Below are positions 25,065 to 34,764 of a stretch of 64,000 bases of DNA, piece after piece. Under the pieces are notes generated by a model. The model did not search any database and was not told the DNA's origin. It saw only the letters and a list, made by a program, of their open reading frames with translations. This stretch comes from Bacteroidales bacterium (GTDB taxonomy: Bacteria; Bacteroidota; Bacteroidia; Bacteroidales; UBA932). Each line of letters opens with the position of its first letter. The stretch's first letter is position 1. The stretch lies in NCBI GenBank assembly GCA_017546585.1, contig JAFYWC010000114.1, positions 1 through 64,000 on the forward strand, read 5' to 3'. The position numbers and the translations under genes are program-made.

Positions 25065-27464
25065 ATGAAGACTTCACGTTTTTTCATTGCGATAGTTTCA
25101 TTGCTTTTCGCTTTCGCTTCCTGTGAGAAGCCTCAGGTAGAGCTTGTTCCTGCCATCAGACTCGCAGAGACAGAGTTTGCGATCGCTTCCGACGGAGGCT
25201 CTGTAAAGGTGGCATATGTGATAGAGAACCCTGTTGAGGGTGAGAAGATTTCTGCGGTTGCAGATGTGGATTGGCTTGACGTGGATGCATCCAAGGCAAG
25301 AATCCTGACTGTCTCGGCAGAGACAAACGAGACTGGCGTGGTACGTCAGGCTTCGGTGACTCTCAGCTACAAGGGTGCGGAAGACGTTACCTTGACCGTA
25401 AGTCAGGACTTCTTCGAGAATCCGCTTTCGATCGAGATCTCTAATGTCACTGCGACAAACGTCATCTTCTCGGTAGACACTACAGATCCGGATCTGACCT
25501 GGATTCCGATGGTTACATACAAGGAGGGATTCGAATATTATGAGACTCCTGATGAACTTTTCAGGAGCGATATAGAGTATTTCGAATACCTTGCCGACAT
25601 CAACGACCTCACTCTTGCTCAGTTCATTGAGATGATGTCTGCCAAGGGCCCGATGAACGACGTGAACCTCGGTGGTCTTCAGCCGTCGACAGACTATGTG
25701 CTCTATGCATATGGAGTGACAAAAGATGCGAAAAGAACAACAGATATCGTGTCTTGTCCGTTCAGGACAGAGGATCCTTACGAGGGTGACATTACCTTCA
25801 CCTTTGAGGCTGAAGAGGAAGATTATATATTGAATTTCAGCATCATACCTTCTTATACAGGTGTTCCTTATTATTATGGAATCGTGACAAAGAAGCAGTG
25901 GGACCTCTGGAGTTCAAACTATGGCGGCGACGTAAGTGCAGCCATCCAGGCTGAGGATATCGATGCCACAATCGCTGACCTTATGGACCTCGGAATGATG
26001 AGCGGTCCGGAGGACTATTTCCTTCTTTTCAGCGAGGCGGACGTGATGGACTTTGGCTATTTCGAGCTTACTGCCGACACCGAGTACATCATCTTCGCGT
26101 CAAGATGGGACGAGCAGTGCCGACTTACAGGACCGATCTCCACATACAGTCACAAGAGTCAGCCGATCGACAAGTCGGACAATCAGCTTACGCTCGCTGT
26201 CGACAATGTGACCCAGTCGTCTGCCGATGCTACAGTCACCGCTACAAACGAGGATCCGTATGCGCTCATCAACATCAGAGCGGATGAGCTTGCAGGTATG
26301 ACCGACGAGGAGATATTCGAGTTCGTCACAACCAAGTATGACTATATCCTCAGCGAGTACACATTCCAGGGCAGTATGACAAGAAACTACAGCCGAATGC
26401 GTCCGAACAACGATTATACTTTCCTTGCTTTCGGATACAAGGCCGGAACAATGACAACGGCTGCAATGCAGAAGGCGGACATCAAGACTCTTCCTGCCGG
26501 TGATCCTAAGGAGTGTACATTCGACTTTGAGATCGTTCCAGATGTGGACAATGCATTCGTGTCCATCACACCTTCCGACAAGGGACAGTTCTATCATTGG
26601 CTGGTATATCCTTCGAATTATACGGCAGAGGATGCCAAGTCATATATCAGACAGTATGTCGAGTATTGGTACGAGGATGATTTTGCGGCATTCGCATCCT
26701 GGGAGCTTTCATTGGGAGACGATGCTGCCACAGCGTGGGATCTTTATGCAAACACCGAGTACAAGGTAGGTGCCGTGATTATGGATTACGATACTGGAGA
26801 GTTCCTGTCGGACGTACATTTCAGCGAGTCGTTCGTTACTCCGATCAAGCAGTATGCGAACATCACATTCGATTGGAACTACGGTCCATACTATGACCTC
26901 GGCGAACTCGTACGTGCGGGTCAGAGCCAGTTTGAGGCACTTCTTTCGAGCGGCGATGCACTGATGCCTCTCAAGGTAACTGTAAACGGCGACTACAGCG
27001 CATTCTACTACATCCTCTATCCATATGAACTTACCGATGCCGAGAAGTATCCGGATGAGCAGTTCTATGATCAGCTTGAGTGTGACGGTCTTTCGAGATT
27101 GTCGACAAATCTCATTGTCAAGTATGACACTCCGATGACTTTGGTGGCTCTCGCATACGACAATCAGAACAATCCGACCCAACTTGACCGTATCCCTCTC
27201 AGATTCACTCAGGACGGTGCTTCTCCGGCCAAGGACTTCATCGCATCTTCAGGCAAGAAGTCTATCGCTCAGTTCTCGTCGATGGGACTTTCTTTCAACA
27301 CACCGGTGGGTGTGAAGAGACTGCCACAGGAGCGCATCACTTCAGAGCAGCTGGAGGCTAAGCATCAAGAGGCGATGGCCAAGGTGGAGCAGCTCCGCAA
27401 GGATAAGGCTGTAGCCAAGTTCGAGGCTGCCAAGATGCGCAAGATCAAGCAGATAGCAAAATAA
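25065..27464 (+). CDS. large modular surface lipoprotein (BACON-like plus Fn3-like repeats)
   Basis: A 799-residue lipoprotein with lipobox FAFASC, cysteine 20. Residues about 30-125 form a BACON-like domain (VDWLDVDASKARILTVSAETN, ending TLTVSQDFF). Several Fn3-like modules follow, recognisable by recurring LQPSTDYVLYAYG and ELTADTEYIIFAS strings near residues 205, 340, 450 and 565. The last 60 residues are a lysine-rich coiled coil (EQLEAKHQEAMAKVEQLRKDKAVAKFEAAKMRK). Related proteins are encoded at 56088-58055 and 58976-60538. Binding or adhesion at the cell surface is inferred from architecture. Its stop codon overlaps the next start (TAATG). Confidence 0.65.
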   Translation: MKTSRFFIAIVSLLFAFASCEKPQVELVPAIRLAETEFAIASDGGSVKVAYVIENPVEGEKISAVADVDWLDVDASKARILTVSAETNETGVVRQASVTLSYKGAEDVTLTVSQDFFENPLSIEISNVTATNVIFSVDTTDPDLTWIPMVTYKEGFEYYETPDELFRSDIEYFEYLADINDLTLAQFIEMMSAKGPMNDVNLGGLQPSTDYVLYAYGVTKDAKRTTDIVSCPFRTEDPYEGDITFTFEAEEEDYILNFSIIPSYTGVPYYYGIVTKKQWDLWSSNYGGDVSAAIQAEDIDATIADLMDLGMMSGPEDYFLLFSEADVMDFGYFELTADTEYIIFASRWDEQCRLTGPISTYSHKSQPIDKSDNQLTLAVDNVTQSSADATVTATNEDPYALINIRADELAGMTDEEIFEFVTTKYDYILSEYTFQGSMTRNYSRMRPNNDYTFLAFGYKAGTMTTAAMQKADIKTLPAGDPKECTFDFEIVPDVDNAFVSITPSDKGQFYHWLVYPSNYTAEDAKSYIRQYVEYWYEDDFAAFASWELSLGDDAATAWDLYANTEYKVGAVIMDYDTGEFLSDVHFSESFVTPIKQYANITFDWNYGPYYDLGELVRAGQSQFEALLSSGDALMPLKVTVNGDYSAFYYILYPYELTDAEKYPDEQFYDQLECDGLSRLSTNLIVKYDTPMTLVALAYDNQNNPTQLDRIPLRFTQDGASPAKDFIASSGKKSIAQFSSMGLSFNTPVGVKRLPQERITSEQLEAKHQEAMAKVEQLRKDKAVAKFEAAKMRKIKQIAK

Positions 27465-28009
27465 TGGAACAGATTGAAAATAAAAAGATAGCCGAGGTGC
27501 TGTGCTTCCTTGAGAAGCACTGCCTCGGCTATAAACTTCATACGCATCCTCCTCTTCCGACCATCGAAATCGCGTTGGAATACTGGAAGGAAATCGATTC
27601 GGTTCATTGCAAGAACCTCTTCTTCAGAAACCATAAGGGAAACCGCCACTATCTCGTGGTGTTCGAGTGTCATAAGGAACTCGCGATCCACTCTCTCGAG
27701 CATATGCTCAAGCAGGGCAAACTGTCGTTTGCTTCAGCCGAGCGTATGGAACGTTGCCTGGGCCTTCTGCCCGGCTCCGTCTCTCCGCTCGGCCTCATCC
27801 ACGACCCTTATACTGAGGAACTTACAAAAGAACATTTCCCTAACGGCCATAGAGTGAAACTCTTCCTGGACAAGGATCTTCAGACAGCGGAATACATAAG
27901 CTTCCACCCTTGCGACAACACCGGAAGCGTGGTGCTTTCCAATGCGGATTTTATGAAATTCCTTGAGGTCTGGGGAGGCGAGTACGAGTGGCTTGAAGTA
28001 CCTCTTTAG
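27464..28009 (+). CDS. prolyl-tRNA deacylase (ProXp/PrdX-type editing protein)
   Basis: A 181-residue free-standing editing-domain protein of the YbaK/ProX family. It hydrolyses alanine or another wrong amino acid from tRNA-Pro. The N-terminal YKLHTHPPLPTIEIA segment and the block HCKNLFFRNHKGNRHYLVV carry the conserved lysine after cysteine used in catalysis. LGLLPGSVSPLGLIHD and the C-terminal HPCDNTGSVVLS are also typical. It is translationally coupled by 1-bp overlap to the preceding lipoprotein and overlaps the convergent AraC regulator gene by 59 bp at the 3' end. Confidence 0.85.
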   Translation: MEQIENKKIAEVLCFLEKHCLGYKLHTHPPLPTIEIALEYWKEIDSVHCKNLFFRNHKGNRHYLVVFECHKELAIHSLEHMLKQGKLSFASAERMERCLGLLPGSVSPLGLIHDPYTEELTKEHFPNGHRVKLFLDKDLQTAEYISFHPCDNTGSVVLSNADFMKFLEVWGGEYEWLEVPL

Positions 28010-28943
28010 GACGGAGCGTCAGCAACGTCTTTTTGAGGTTCTGTCTGTATTTAAGAGGTGACAGTCCCGTGTGCTTCTTGAAGAACTTTCCGAATGAGGA
28101 CTGGTCAGAGAAGGACATCGCCTCGGCCACTTCCTGGATGCTCAGTTCCGGGTCTCGCAGCATACTCGCTGCAATCTCCACTCTCATCGCTGCCATTACG
28201 GTGCCGATGGTCACACGTAGTTTCTCCTTCACGATCAACGAAAGGTATTGCTTTGATATGCAGAGTTTTTCGGCGTAGAATCCTACACTGGTTTCCGTCC
28301 TGATGTTCTGTACGAGCAGTTCGGAAAATTCCTTCAGGATGCCGTCTGCGCGTCTCATCTCCGTATGGTGCATAGGCTCATATCTTCCGTATCTTCTCCA
28401 CACCATATCCGCCATATCCGTAAGAAGTATGTAGAAGTATGCATAGTTGACCTCCTCTGCGAAATAATGGTTCTTGTTGGAGAGGGAGTCGATCATATTC
28501 CTGATGTCCTTGCAGAGGATGTCAAGGTCTCGTTTTTCCATAATCTGTCCTCCCAGGCCGTGGTCGATTCTGAACTTGAAGTCCGGCGGGAAGGGGTTGC
28601 GGTTGCGGAAGATGTCTTCCACGACGCTCTTGTCTGTCGCGGTGGTCATAGCGCGGAATCCTCCGCCGTATTCGATCTCGTAGATGTCCACCCAGGTCGG
28701 CAGGTTGATGTATGTCCTTTTGCCGAACCTGAACTTTTCTCCGTTGATGACCATATTGATGTAGCCTTCCACCACGATGATCACAAGGTGGTATTTCGGC
28801 TTCCTCGGTTTGGAGTATATTATGTGGTCCTCACCCTCGACTTCGCAGGCGAAGATATAGTCGTCGATATAGCCTACTTTCTTGACACTTTTCTCACCGA
28901 ACAAAACCGCTGGGAGTGTGCTCTTTTGCCTTTTTTCACTCAT
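27951..28943 (-). CDS. AraC-family transcriptional regulator
   Basis: 330 residues. The N-terminal half looks like a cupin-type sensor (RKPKYHLVIIVVEGYINMVINGEKFRFGKRTYINLP). The C-terminal 100 residues hold the double helix-turn-helix: VGFYAEKLCISKQYLSLIVKEKL for the first and IQEVAEAMSFSDQSSFGKFFKKHTGLSPLKYR for the second, a near-perfect AraC signature. It is divergent from the TolC-HlyD-RND efflux operon 149 bp away, so control of that operon is inferred. The start MSEKRQ at 28943 was chosen because a longer frame would begin at a TTG inside the -7 box. Its 3' end overlaps the prolyl-tRNA deacylase gene. Confidence 0.88.
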   Translation of the reverse strand: MSEKRQKSTLPAVLFGEKSVKKVGYIDDYIFACEVEGEDHIIYSKPRKPKYHLVIIVVEGYINMVINGEKFRFGKRTYINLPTWVDIYEIEYGGGFRAMTTATDKSVVEDIFRNRNPFPPDFKFRIDHGLGGQIMEKRDLDILCKDIRNMIDSLSNKNHYFAEEVNYAYFYILLTDMADMVWRRYGRYEPMHHTEMRRADGILKEFSELLVQNIRTETSVGFYAEKLCISKQYLSLIVKEKLRVTIGTVMAAMRVEIAASMLRDPELSIQEVAEAMSFSDQSSFGKFFKKHTGLSPLKYRQNLKKTLLTLRPKEVLQATRTRLPRPQGIS

Positions 28944-28961
28944 TTTTGTACTTTTGTGCCC

Positions 28962-28969
28962 CAAATATA
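28962..28969 (-). promoter_or_regulatory. -7 promoter box for the AraC regulator
   Basis: On the minus strand this reads TATATTTG, 18 bp before the ATG. No equally good box is visible for the divergent efflux operon, which fits an activator-dependent promoter in 28970-29091. Confidence 0.55.
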
Positions 28970-29091
28970 AGGCTTTTGGAATTATAGACCAAATCTATAT
29001 AATTCTGGACCAATGAATATCGCGCAGATGGCGTGAAATTTGTGCTCCCAAATCCCCTTTGTTGAACAATTATAGTTTAGTGTAATATAAA

Positions 29092-30582
29092 ATGAAGAAA
29101 TTAGCGGTAACAGCAGTGATTGCCATCGGTATGATCTTCTCGCAGGTATGTGCTTTTGCACAGTACAAGGAGATCCTTGACCAGGCGGAGACTTCCGAGA
29201 CTCCGGTAGTGATCACATTGGAACAGGCACTCGAAATCGCTTTGAGTGAAAATGTCTCAGTAAAGGTCGCAGACCTTGAAATCCAAAGGACTGAATATGC
29301 CAGGAAAGGCAGCTATGCCTCTCTCTTCCCTCAGATCGACGCATCTGGAGCATATCAGCGTACAATCAAGAAGCAGGTGATGTATATGGACTTCGATATG
29401 AGCTCTATGTTGGGTGGAGCTGCAGGCGGAAGTACAGAAATTCCGGAAGGAACAGAGATTCCTGACGGAGTAGAGATCCCTGAAACAGATGCGTCAGGTT
29501 CGGAGTCTTCATCTTCAGACTCGTCAGGCGGAATCGAGATGGGCCGTTGGAACACCTGGAGTGCAGGTGTGACTGCATCTATGCCATTGGTGAATATGCA
29601 GCTCTGGAAGAGCCTCAAGATCTCAGGAATGGATGTGGAACTTGCAGTTGAGAAGGCTCGTTCATCACGTCTCGATATGGTGACCCAGGTTAAGAACGCA
29701 TACTTCTCTACACTTCTCGCAAAGGAGGCTTTCGAGGTGTACAAGCAGGTATACGAGAATGCCGTTCAGAACCTCGAGGAGACAGAGAAGAAGTACAAGG
29801 CTCAGAAGGTTTCAGATATGGAACTCCTCAGAGCGAAGACAACAGTTGCCAACGCTGTCCCTAACGTATACAACGCAGAGGGTTCTGTCATCCTCGCATT
29901 GTGGCAGCTCAAGGCTGTGCTCGGCGTAGACCTCGATATGAACATCGACGTGGCCGGCAAGCTCGAGGACTGGTCTCAGCATATGTTCTATGACATTCAC
30001 CAGCACGACAGCATCTCACTTGACAGAAACACTACAATGAAGCAGCTTGCTATCCAGGCGGAAATGCTTGCAGAGACAATCAAGCTTCAGAAGTATGCAA
30101 ACATCCCATCGCTCGCTGTTGCGTTCAGCTTCACTTACAACGCGATGACCAACGACTTCAACTTCAAGGAGTACCGTTGGACCCCATATTCTTATGTAGG
30201 CCTCAGCCTCAACATTCCTATCTTCGCCGGTGGAAAGCGTTACCACCAGATCCGTCAGGCAAAGAACCAGTATGAGCAGGTGCAGCTCCAGACAGTGAAC
30301 ACCGAGCGTCAGCTGAAGATCGCGATCCGTCAGAGCCTGAATACAATGGAGACAAATATGAAGAGCTACTATGCTGCAAAGGATGCGGTAGCGTCTGCCC
30401 AGAAGGGATATGACATCGTTGATAAGTCATACCAGGTGGGCCGCAGCACCCTCATCGAGGTGAACGACGCACAGCTCGCCCTCACACAGGCTCAGCTCGC
30501 AACTTCACAGGCTGTGTATAACTTCCTGACTGCCAAGGCACAGCTTGAGCAGACTCTCGGTCAGGATTTCGTTAATGAATAA
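29092..30582 (+). CDS. TolC-family outer-membrane efflux protein
   Basis: A 496-residue outer-membrane channel with signal peptide ending VCAFAQ (about residue 24). Two repeated OEP halves of long helices and short strands are visible (ITLEQALEIALSENVSVKVADLEIQ in the first, TMKQLAIQAEMLAETIKLQKYANIPSL in the second). The C-terminal part holds YQVGRSTLIEVNDAQLALTQAQ, a strong family signature. An unusual low-complexity segment near residues 104-150 has three EIP[ED]G-type repeats and a serine run, probably an exposed loop. It is the first gene of the efflux operon, 14 bp before the adaptor gene. Confidence 0.9.
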   Translation: MKKLAVTAVIAIGMIFSQVCAFAQYKEILDQAETSETPVVITLEQALEIALSENVSVKVADLEIQRTEYARKGSYASLFPQIDASGAYQRTIKKQVMYMDFDMSSMLGGAAGGSTEIPEGTEIPDGVEIPETDASGSESSSSDSSGGIEMGRWNTWSAGVTASMPLVNMQLWKSLKISGMDVELAVEKARSSRLDMVTQVKNAYFSTLLAKEAFEVYKQVYENAVQNLEETEKKYKAQKVSDMELLRAKTTVANAVPNVYNAEGSVILALWQLKAVLGVDLDMNIDVAGKLEDWSQHMFYDIHQHDSISLDRNTTMKQLAIQAEMLAETIKLQKYANIPSLAVAFSFTYNAMTNDFNFKEYRWTPYSYVGLSLNIPIFAGGKRYHQIRQAKNQYEQVQLQTVNTERQLKIAIRQSLNTMETNMKSYYAAKDAVASAQKGYDIVDKSYQVGRSTLIEVNDAQLALTQAQLATSQAVYNFLTAKAQLEQTLGQDFVNE

Positions 30583-30596
30583 TTAAAGTGATATAT

Positions 30597-31625
30597 ATGA
30601 AGACTATTTTCAAGACTATGTTTGTCGTTGCGGCAGCAGTTGTTGCTGCAAGCTGCAGCAATATGACTGGCAAGAAGGCGGAGACTGCTGCTGTTGCAGT
30701 GGCTGACCCTACAGTATCTGTAGCACAGGTTTTCGTGCGTGAGGTTCCTCAGGATGCTGTCTACACATCTACTGTACAGGCTTTTGTAAAGAACAATATC
30801 GCTCCGCAGAGCGGAAACCGTATCGCAAAGATCAACGCTGAGATCGGAGACTTCGTGAAGAAGGGCCAGGTTCTCGCTGAGATGGATATGATCCAGCTCC
30901 ACCAGGCCGAACTCCAGATGAAGAACAACGAGATCGAGCTCGCTCGTCTCAGAGGCCTCTTCGATGCAGGCGGACTTTCACAGTCTGACCTCGACGCCAT
31001 CGAACTCGCATACAAGGTGAGCAAGGCTCAGTACGACAACCTCCTCGAGAACTCTGTTCTCCGCAGCCCGGTTGACGGTGTGATCACAGCACGCAACTAC
31101 GACCAGGGTGATATGTACACAATGAGCGCTCCTCTCTTCACAGTTGAGCAGATCGTTCCTGTAAAGCTCCTCATCGGCGTTTCGGAGTCTGACTATTCAA
31201 AGGTAAAGAAGGGTGATTCAGTAGAGGTTACAGCTGACGCTATCCCTGGCAAGACTTTCTACGGAAAGATCAACAGAATTTATCCTACAGTAGATCCTGC
31301 AACACGTACATTCACTGTTGAGGTGAAGATCGACAACGCATACAAGACTCTCCGTCCAGGTATGTTCGTAAGAGCGACAGTGAACTTCGGTACAAACAAC
31401 AACGTTGTGATTCCTGACGTTGCAGTTGTTAAGCAGCAGGGTTCAGGCGAGAGATTCGTATATGTTCTCAATGCAGACAACACAGTTACTTACAAGAAGG
31501 TTGTTCTCGGTCGCCGTATGGGTTCTGAGTACGAGGTTCTTGAGGGACTCGAGGACGGCGACAAGATCGTAATCGGCGGTCAGATCCGTCTCAAGGATGG
31601 TATCAAGGTTATTGTAAACGAGTAG
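30597..31625 (+). CDS. RND efflux periplasmic adaptor (membrane fusion protein)
   Basis: A 342-residue lipoprotein adaptor, lipobox VVAASC with cysteine 20, bridging the RND pump and TolC. The lipoyl/barrel-sandwich halves are visible as GNRIAKINAEIGDFVKKGQVLAEMD and ENSVLRSPVDGVITARNYDQGDMY. A short alpha-hairpin (HQAELQMKNNEIELARLRGLFDAGGLSQSDLDAIELAYK) lies between them. A beta-barrel and a membrane-proximal domain complete the protein (TRTFTVEVKIDN, LEDGDKIVIGGQIRLKDGIKV). The ATG at 30597 was preferred to an upstream GTG at 30588. It lies 13 bp before the pump gene. Confidence 0.92.
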   Translation: MKTIFKTMFVVAAAVVAASCSNMTGKKAETAAVAVADPTVSVAQVFVREVPQDAVYTSTVQAFVKNNIAPQSGNRIAKINAEIGDFVKKGQVLAEMDMIQLHQAELQMKNNEIELARLRGLFDAGGLSQSDLDAIELAYKVSKAQYDNLLENSVLRSPVDGVITARNYDQGDMYTMSAPLFTVEQIVPVKLLIGVSESDYSKVKKGDSVEVTADAIPGKTFYGKINRIYPTVDPATRTFTVEVKIDNAYKTLRPGMFVRATVNFGTNNNVVIPDVAVVKQQGSGERFVYVLNADNTVTYKKVVLGRRMGSEYEVLEGLEDGDKIVIGGQIRLKDGIKVIVNE

Positions 31626-31638
31626 TCTAGGGTATATT

Positions 31639-34600
31639 ATGAGTATTTACAGAAAAGCGGTCAATAATCCGGTAACCACAGCGCTGGTCTTCATCGCTAT
31701 GGCCATCTTCGGTATTTTCTCGCTGATTAACATATCATTGGACAGGTTCCCTAAGTTCGATGCGAACGTCGTTATGGTGATGTCTTCGTATCCGGGAGCC
31801 AGTGCTAAGGATATCGAGACCAACCTTACCAAGGTTCTCGAGAACTCCTTGAACGGTGTGAGCGACCTCAAGAATATGACTTCGACATCGAAGGAGAATA
31901 TGGCGCTCATCACTTTGGAATTTATGGAGGGTGTCGACATCGACGTCGCTACCAACGACGTGCGTGACAAGCTTGATATGGTGAACTCAGTCCTTCCGGA
32001 CGGAGTGACACTCCCTGTCATCTTCAAGTTCAGCGCAGACGATATGCCTATTATGATTATGGCGGCGACTGCAAACCAGAGCTACCAGGCTCTCGAGAAG
32101 ATCCTCGACGAGAAGCTTGCTACTCCGCTTGCCCGCGTGTCCGGTGTAGGTACTGTGTCTATCGCAGGTGCCCCTCAGCGTGAAATCCAGGTATATTGCG
32201 ACCCTAACAAGCTTGAGGCTTACGGCCTTACTGTTGCCGGCATCTCGCAGACAATCGCAGCAGAGAACAAGAACGTGCCTTCTGGTACAATCGACATCGG
32301 ATCGAATGCATATTCGCTCCGCGTGGAGAAGGAGTTCACTTCTGCAGACCAGATGCTCAACATCGTAGTGGGTCATTCAAACGGCAAGACAATCTATCTC
32401 CGTGATGTTGCACGTGTTGTCGACGGAGTGGAGGAGAGATACCAGGAGTCTTACATCAACGGTAAGCAGGGTGCGCAGATCGTCATCCAGAAGCAGGCCG
32501 ACGCCAACACCGTGAACGTGATCAAGGGTGTGAAGAAGGCGATGAAGGACATCCAGAAGGGCCTTCCTTCAGATATCGAGATCAGAACTGTAGTGGATAG
32601 TTCAAGCAACATCCTCAACACTCTCAACTCATTGAAGGAGACCATTATCCTTACCTTCCTCATCGTGATGCTCGTCGTTTACCTCTTCCTCGGAAGATGG
32701 CGTGCGACATTCATCATCGTGCTCTCTATCCCTGTTTCCCTCCTTGCATCATTGATGTATCTCTGGGCTACAGGAAACACATTGAACATCGTGTCGATGT
32801 CGTCTCTGTCCATTGCGATCGGTATGGTCGTGGACGACGCCATCGTGGTACTCGAGAACATTTCGACACATCTCGAGAGGGGTGCCAAGCCTAAGGAGGC
32901 TGCAGTACACGCAACCCAGGAGGTGGGTATCTCGGTTATCGCGTCTACACTTACAATGCTCGCCGTGTTCCTTCCTTTGACAATGATCAAGGGTATGGCA
33001 GGTCTTATGTTCAAGCAGCTCGGATGGATCACATCCATCATTATGATCGTGTCTACAATCGGTGCGCTCACTCTGATTCCGATGCTCTGTTCACAGTTCC
33101 TCCGCTACAAGCCTAAGCACGGTAAGCTTCACGACCTCATCTTCGGTAACTTCAACAAGTTCATCGAGGTGATCTCAAGAGGATACTCAAAGCTCATCGG
33201 ATGGTGCATCGGCCATAGGACTGTGACTACGCTCATCGCACTCGTTGTGTTCGGTCTTACAATCGGCCTCATCGCTCCTAATGTGAAGACAGAGTTCTTC
33301 CCTAAGTCGGATGACGGACGTCTTACAGTGCAGCTCGAGCTTCCTGCAGGTACAGGCCAGGCGATCACACGTGAGCTCGGACACGAGATCCACGCCAAGT
33401 TCGCTGCGGCTATCCCTGAGATCGTGAACTGTTCATATGCTTTGGGACAGGCAGACTCTGACAACGCTTTCGCGGCTATGCAGAACAACGGTAGCCACAT
33501 CGTGTCATACAACATCAACATCGGAAGTATGGAGGACCGTGAGCGTTCTCTCTCCGAGATCGCAGACATCGTCCGCGGCATCCTCAAGGAATATCCTGAA
33601 TTCAAGAAGGTAAGAGTTACCGAAGGTGCACAGAGCGGTATGGGTGGTGCTTCGACTGTGGACGTGGAGATCTACGGCTACGACTTCGAGACTACCGACA
33701 TCGTGGCAAGAGAGGTTCAGCAGAAGATGATGGCTTCAGGCGCATTCGCGCAGGCTCTTCTCAGCCGTGACGAGTACACTCCTGAATACCAGGTGGACTT
33801 CGACCGTGAGAAGCTTGCTGTGAACGGTCTCAACAGTACAACTGCAGCATCATACCTCAGCGCGGCTATGAACGGTTCTACAATGTCTTACTACCGTGAG
33901 GACGGTGACGAGTACAGCATTCGTGTAAGATATGCTCCTGAGTTCCGTACAAGCATCGAGGACATCGAGAACATCCTCATCTACAACAATATGGGCAAGG
34001 GTGTGAGAATCAAGGAACTCGGAGAGGTTGTGGAGTCTCTTACTCCTCCTTCGATCCAGAGAAAGAACCGTGAGCGTCTCATCACAGTTTCAGGTGTGCT
34101 CGCTACTGACGTGGTCCTTTCTGACGCCGTTGAGGTTACTGACGCCATTCTTGTGGAGACAGATATTCCGTCTGAGCTTGCAGTGAAGGTTGCCGGTTCT
34201 TACGAGAAGCAGAAGGAGATGTTCTCTGACCTGATTATGCTCCTCGCGATGATCATCATCCTCGTATACATCGTGATGGCATCACAGTTCGAGTCGTTTA
34301 TGAGTCCGTTCGTGATTATGTTCTCGATTCCGTTCGCATTCGTGGGAGTGCTCCTCGGTCTCCTTGTGACCGGCACACCTCTCGGATCTATGGGTATGAT
34401 CGGTATCCTCATCCTTATGGGTATCGTGGTTAAGAACGGTATCGTGCTCATCGACTACACCATCCTTATGCGTGAGAGAGGATACAGCGTTGCAGAGGCA
34501 TCTGTGATCGCGGCGAAGTCCCGTCTCCGTCCTATCCTTATGACAACCCTCACTACCGTCCTCGGTATGGTGCCTATGGCAGTCGGCCAGGGCGAGGGTG

Positions 34601-34746
34601 CAGAGATGTGGCGTTCGCTCGGTATGGTTGTGGCTTGGGGTCTTTCGATCTCGACTCTCGTGACTCTCGTCATCATCCCTACAGTGTATGCGTCGATGGC
34701 TTCTTGGCAGGAGCGCCGCGCAGCGCGTAAAGCCGCTAAGGCATAA
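31639..34746 (+). CDS. RND-family multidrug efflux permease (AcrB/MexB type)
   Basis: A 1035-residue inner-membrane proton-drug antiporter. It has twelve transmembrane segments in two halves, each with a large periplasmic loop. Visible motifs are the N-terminal NPVTTALVFIAMAIFGIFSLINISLDRFP, DVRDKLD in the first loop, and GMVVDDAIVVLENI in TM4, whose paired aspartates carry the proton relay. The C-terminal half repeats it (GIVVKNGIVLIDYTI). The substrate cannot be read from sequence. It is the third gene of an operon driven from upstream of the TolC gene and followed 18 bp later by a small PG0541-type protein. Confidence 0.95.
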   Translation: MSIYRKAVNNPVTTALVFIAMAIFGIFSLINISLDRFPKFDANVVMVMSSYPGASAKDIETNLTKVLENSLNGVSDLKNMTSTSKENMALITLEFMEGVDIDVATNDVRDKLDMVNSVLPDGVTLPVIFKFSADDMPIMIMAATANQSYQALEKILDEKLATPLARVSGVGTVSIAGAPQREIQVYCDPNKLEAYGLTVAGISQTIAAENKNVPSGTIDIGSNAYSLRVEKEFTSADQMLNIVVGHSNGKTIYLRDVARVVDGVEERYQESYINGKQGAQIVIQKQADANTVNVIKGVKKAMKDIQKGLPSDIEIRTVVDSSSNILNTLNSLKETIILTFLIVMLVVYLFLGRWRATFIIVLSIPVSLLASLMYLWATGNTLNIVSMSSLSIAIGMVVDDAIVVLENISTHLERGAKPKEAAVHATQEVGISVIASTLTMLAVFLPLTMIKGMAGLMFKQLGWITSIIMIVSTIGALTLIPMLCSQFLRYKPKHGKLHDLIFGNFNKFIEVISRGYSKLIGWCIGHRTVTTLIALVVFGLTIGLIAPNVKTEFFPKSDDGRLTVQLELPAGTGQAITRELGHEIHAKFAAAIPEIVNCSYALGQADSDNAFAAMQNNGSHIVSYNINIGSMEDRERSLSEIADIVRGILKEYPEFKKVRVTEGAQSGMGGASTVDVEIYGYDFETTDIVAREVQQKMMASGAFAQALLSRDEYTPEYQVDFDREKLAVNGLNSTTAASYLSAAMNGSTMSYYREDGDEYSIRVRYAPEFRTSIEDIENILIYNNMGKGVRIKELGEVVESLTPPSIQRKNRERLITVSGVLATDVVLSDAVEVTDAILVETDIPSELAVKVAGSYEKQKEMFSDLIMLLAMIIILVYIVMASQFESFMSPFVIMFSIPFAFVGVLLGLLVTGTPLGSMGMIGILILMGIVVKNGIVLIDYTILMRERGYSVAEASVIAAKSRLRPILMTTLTTVLGMVPMAVGQGEGAEMWRSLGMVVAWGLSISTLVTLVIIPTVYASMASWQERRAARKAAKA

Positions 34747-34764
34747 TTAAAACAGGATAAAAAT

